NCBI RefSeq assembly: GCF_011761355.1
Contig: NZ_JAASRW010000002.1
Coordinates: forward strand, 558,001 to 622,000
Origin: Paenibacillus lupini
GTDB lineage: Bacteria > Bacillota > Bacilli > Paenibacillales > Paenibacillaceae
Direction: 5' to 3'
DNA: 64,000 nt
Part shown: one piece after another, positions 61,345 to 64,000 of the stretch
How the letters are laid out: each line of letters opens with the position of its first letter
Position numbering within the stretch: the first letter of the stretch is position 1
Program-made: the position numbers and the translations under genes
Notes under the pieces: generated by a model
What the model saw: the letters and a program-made list of their open reading frames with translations, nothing else
Database searches by the model: none
Told to the model about the DNA's origin: nothing

Positions 61345-62377
61345 GCGTTCTGCAATTGTAATGATTGCAGCATCGGTACTGCTTACAAGCGGGTGCTCGC
61401 TGCTGCCGGCAGAACCGGAAGAGGAGGTGCTGCCGTCTATTGCACCACCGCAAATTTCGAAGAAACCGGAATATGAGGTGACGACGGCAACGCTTGAGAC
61501 AAAGGTGCAGGTTATCGGTAAGATGATCTCGCAGCAGGAAGAAACCTTGTATTTTACTCTCGACGGCATGCGTCTGAAGGAGCTTAATATTAAGGCTGGT
61601 GATCAAGTAGAAGCTGGTCAAACAATTGGTGTTCTTGATGTTGAACTGATGCAGAAAGATCTGCGTAATCAAAAGCTTGCTTTCCGCAGGGAAGAGACGG
61701 CTATGAAGGAAGCGCTCCAGATGAAGGATGAGATGGATCCTATTGAATTCGAGGAGAAATCGATCGCCTTCGAGGAGAAAAAACAGGCCCTCAGCGACTT
61801 GGAGGAGCAGATCAGCCGATCCGTCTTAACCTCTCCATTCAGCGGTACGGTTGTAACCCTGAATGTTCAGAAGGGGGATCTGATCAAGGCTTATGATCCG
61901 ATTGCTGTTATTGCGGATACTAGTGCGCTTGTTCCTGCAGCAAAGCTGACAAAGGACGAACAAGCGAAGATAGCCGTTGGTATGCCGGTGGTCGTCGATA
62001 TTAACAATGCAGGGCAGTTCAAGGGTACCGTGAAGGCGCTGCCGATCACCAATGCTGATCCAAATGGCGGCGGTGGCGGTGGAGGCGAGCAGCCTGCTAA
62101 AGAACGTCCGGAAGATTTTATGATTATTGACTTGAAGGAACTATCTAAAAAGATTAGCCGTGGAACGCCATTATCCATAAATATCATTACGAAAAGGAAG
62201 GAAAACGTCGTCGTTATTCCGCCATCCACGCTTCGTACGATCGGCTCAAGAACATATGTGCAGGTCGTTGACGCAGACGGGAAGCGGGAGGTGGACGTCG
62301 AAGTTGGCCAGCAAACCGCAACACAGGTGGAAATTATAAGCGGGCTGACGCCGGGCCAGAAAGTTGTAGGTAGATAA
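61310..62377 (+). CDS. Periplasmic-adaptor-type (MacA/HlyD family) lipoprotein
   Basis: 355 residues. The signal peptide ends in a LLTSGC lipobox (Cys about residue 28), so it is a membrane-anchored lipoprotein. The lipoyl/barrel-sandwich halves lie at about 75-110 (LNIKAGDQVEAGQTIGVLDVE) and 165-190 (LTSPFSGTVVTLNVQKGDLI), separated by an alpha-helical hairpin rich in Glu and Lys. A beta-barrel and a membrane-proximal domain follow; a Gly-rich insert (about 240-246) is unusual. It would link the permease to the cell envelope in a MacAB-like exporter. ATG 61310 follows GGAGG at nine bases. Confidence 0.88.
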   Translation: MSMKWWTGNLYKRSAIVMIAASVLLTSGCSLLPAEPEEEVLPSIAPPQISKKPEYEVTTATLETKVQVIGKMISQQEETLYFTLDGMRLKELNIKAGDQVEAGQTIGVLDVELMQKDLRNQKLAFRREETAMKEALQMKDEMDPIEFEEKSIAFEEKKQALSDLEEQISRSVLTSPFSGTVVTLNVQKGDLIKAYDPIAVIADTSALVPAAKLTKDEQAKIAVGMPVVVDINNAGQFKGTVKALPITNADPNGGGGGGGEQPAKERPEDFMIIDLKELSKKISRGTPLSINIITKRKENVVVIPPSTLRTIGSRTYVQVVDADGKREVDVEVGQQTATQVEIISGLTPGQKVVGR

Positions 62378-62380
62378 CGT

Positions 62381-64000
62381 ATGGGGATTCCGTTATTCCG
62401 ATTTCTGTTCCGTAAAATGTGGAATACCCGCTGGCTTACTTTAAGCACACTTGCTGGACTTATTCTTGCAGTCGCATTTGCTACAAGTATCCCGATGTAC
62501 GCCGACGGTGCCTTAAAGCGTGTTGTGGCACAATCACTGCAGGAGAAAAGTGATGGACTTCCAGCCGGATCCTTGCTGATGCGTTATCAGGCGCCTGGCG
62601 GCGAGAAGACCGATCCAACTGCACTGAAAGAGCTGGAGCGATTCATTAAAGAAGATGTTCCAGGCAAGATTGGCTTCCCATACCAGACGAATATTACAAG
62701 CTATTCGATCCGGGGAGCTGAAGTAGTTCCGGAAGATACGAGCAAGGTGGATGCCAGCCGTATTCGTCAAATGACGATTATGACGATGGCAGATCTGGAA
62801 GGGAAAACCGAGCTCACGCAAGGCCGTTGGTTCAAAAACACAGAAGGTGTCGATGACGTTCTGGAGGCGGTGATGCTTGAGGAAGGGATGTACCGCAATG
62901 ATCTCCATGTTGGTGATGTGCTGGAATATCCGATCTACGGCGGACTTGATCTCACTCTACGCGTCAAGATTGTGGGTGTTGTAAAACCGATTAATCAAAC
63001 GGATCCTTACTGGTACCAAGGTCTAGAAGGCCTAATGAATACCTTCCAGATCAGCGAAACGGAGTTTATGGGCTCACTGATTCAAAAAGCAGGTGTCCCA
63101 GTCAACAATGCAAGCTGGTATTATGCGTTTGATTTGTCGCAGGTGAAGACCAGTCAGCTTTCTCCGCTTAGCCGGACATTAGAGCGGCTCAATATCGATT
63201 TGTATCAGAGACTTAAAGGTGCAAAAGTTGAGATTTCCTTCGCGTCTACCTTAACGGAATTCAAGAAGCAAAGCTTACAGCTGCAAACCTTGCTCTTTAC
63301 GCTGGCGGCTCCAATGATCGCCATGGTGTTCTACTTTATAGCCATGAATGCGAGACAGTCTCTGGATAAGCAGCGCAGCGATATTGCTGTTCTGCGAAGC
63401 AGAGGGGCGGGAACAAGGCAGATCATATGGATCTACCTGCTCGAGGGCTTACTGCTTGGAAGTGTGGCGATTGTGGCAGGGCCATTAATCGGTTGGTTTA
63501 TGGCCAAGAGTATAGGCTCAGCGGATGGTTTCCTATCCTTCGTAAACCGAAAGTCAATTCCGGTCGGTTTCTCAACAGAAGCTATTATTGCTGGTGCGGC
63601 TGCTGTATTGCTTGCCGTGCTCTCGACAGTTATTCCAGCTGTTATATATGCACGTTCATCCATCGTCAGCTACAAGCGAGACCTTGCACGTTCTGACCGC
63701 GGTCCAATCTGGCAGCGCTGGTTCCTCGACATCGTCTTGCTCGCGATTGCCGGTTACGGCTGGTACATGTTTAACGAGCGGCAGATGCTTAGCTTCCAGA
63801 CAGGGATGACGACAGATCAATTAAATGTACAGCCGTTTCTGTTCTTCGTACCAGCGCTGTCCATATTCGCTCTTGGTCTCTTCTGCCTGCGCTTGTTCCC
63901 ATGGCTGTTGAAGCTGTTTAACTGGCTTGGACGCAAGTTTTTGCCGGTACCTTTATATTTGACGCTGACTCAGTTATCACGTTCATCCAAAGGCTATTAT
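62381..64000 (+). CDS. FtsX-like ABC permease, truncated by window end
   Basis: 540 codons are visible with no stop. The N-terminus (about residues 17-40) is a membrane helix followed by a long extracellular domain (about 45-300). Then comes the FtsX-type four-helix core start: LLFTLAAPMIAMVFYFIAMNA, with the family marker QRSDIAVLRSRGAGTRQI at about 330-347. Further helices follow near residues 350-370, 405-425, 450-465 and 490-510. It starts at ATG 62381, three bases after the adaptor stop; no strong Shine-Dalgarno is seen. With the ATPase and adaptor it forms a MacAB-like export system of unknown substrate (peptide, lipid or antimicrobial). Confidence 0.9.
   Translation, partial: MGIPLFRFLFRKMWNTRWLTLSTLAGLILAVAFATSIPMYADGALKRVVAQSLQEKSDGLPAGSLLMRYQAPGGEKTDPTALKELERFIKEDVPGKIGFPYQTNITSYSIRGAEVVPEDTSKVDASRIRQMTIMTMADLEGKTELTQGRWFKNTEGVDDVLEAVMLEEGMYRNDLHVGDVLEYPIYGGLDLTLRVKIVGVVKPINQTDPYWYQGLEGLMNTFQISETEFMGSLIQKAGVPVNNASWYYAFDLSQVKTSQLSPLSRTLERLNIDLYQRLKGAKVEISFASTLTEFKKQSLQLQTLLFTLAAPMIAMVFYFIAMNARQSLDKQRSDIAVLRSRGAGTRQIIWIYLLEGLLLGSVAIVAGPLIGWFMAKSIGSADGFLSFVNRKSIPVGFSTEAIIAGAAAVLLAVLSTVIPAVIYARSSIVSYKRDLARSDRGPIWQRWFLDIVLLAIAGYGWYMFNERQMLSFQTGMTTDQLNVQPFLFFVPALSIFALGLFCLRLFPWLLKLFNWLGRKFLPVPLYLTLTQLSRSSKGYY

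Overview
The window looks like a chromosomal segment of an endospore-forming Bacillota of the Paenibacillaceae, most likely Paenibacillus or a close relative. This is inferred from gene content and order, since no 16S gene is present. It carries the division and cell-wall (dcw) cluster with spoVD and spoVE embedded in it, the sporulation locus spoIIGA-sigE-sigG, the ylmC-divIVA run, ileS-lspA-ylyB, and a PyrR-attenuated pyr operon. The order broadly follows Bacillus subtilis. I see no tRNA or rRNA genes, no CRISPR array, no prophage and no IS transposase.

Layout. 1-5.9 kb: the 3' part of a PhoH-family ATPase gene, an orphan solute-binding protein, a secreted coiled-coil protein, a SAM methyltransferase, a DUF2626 membrane protein and a GerR/RsfA-like regulator. 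6-14 kb: panE, a DUF3397 membrane protein, bshC, ahcY, rocD-rocF, and a DUF4349 lipoprotein behind an ECF-sigma-like promoter. 14-33 kb: mraZ-rsmH-ftsL-pbpB-spoVD-murE-murF-mraY-murD-spoVE-murB-murA-divIB-ftsA-ftsZ. murG is missing from its usual place between spoVE and murB. 32.9-34.3 kb: an accessory patch of about 6.5 tandem copies of a 111-113 bp hairpin repeat, lying directly 3' of a minus-strand Vsr/DUF559-like nuclease gene. 34.5-41.4 kb: spoIIGA-sigE-sigG and ylmC-ylmD-ylmE-sepF-ylmG-ylmH-divIVA. 41.4-48 kb: a T-box, a fourfold 70-bp repeat, a eukaryote-like (type 2) ileS, a DUF5665 gene, ylyA (reversed), lspA and ylyB. 48-58.6 kb: dapL, a 152-bp palindrome, and pyrR-pyrB-pyrC-carA-carB-pyrF-pyrE without pyrK/pyrD. 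58.7-64 kb: a chemoreceptor and a MacAB-like ABC export operon that runs off the right edge.

How it works together. The dcw block makes UDP-MurNAc-pentapeptide and lipid I and builds the divisome. SpoVD, SpoVE, SpoIIGA, SigE, SigG and the GerR-like factor serve sporulation. SepF and DivIVA act on septum placement. The pyr operon makes UMP de novo under PyrR-RNA attenuation.

The most unusual content is non-coding. First, the tandem hairpin array beside the nuclease shows arm covariation between units. Second, a family of 66-70 bp double-hairpin elements ends exactly at the Shine-Dalgarno sequence of three unrelated genes: panE (1.5 copies), rocD (2) and ileS (4). Third, several large palindromes occur: 49442-49593, 57072-57142 and one covering the spoVD ribosome-binding site. 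Start codons were moved wherever a Shine-Dalgarno sequence and family length supported it.
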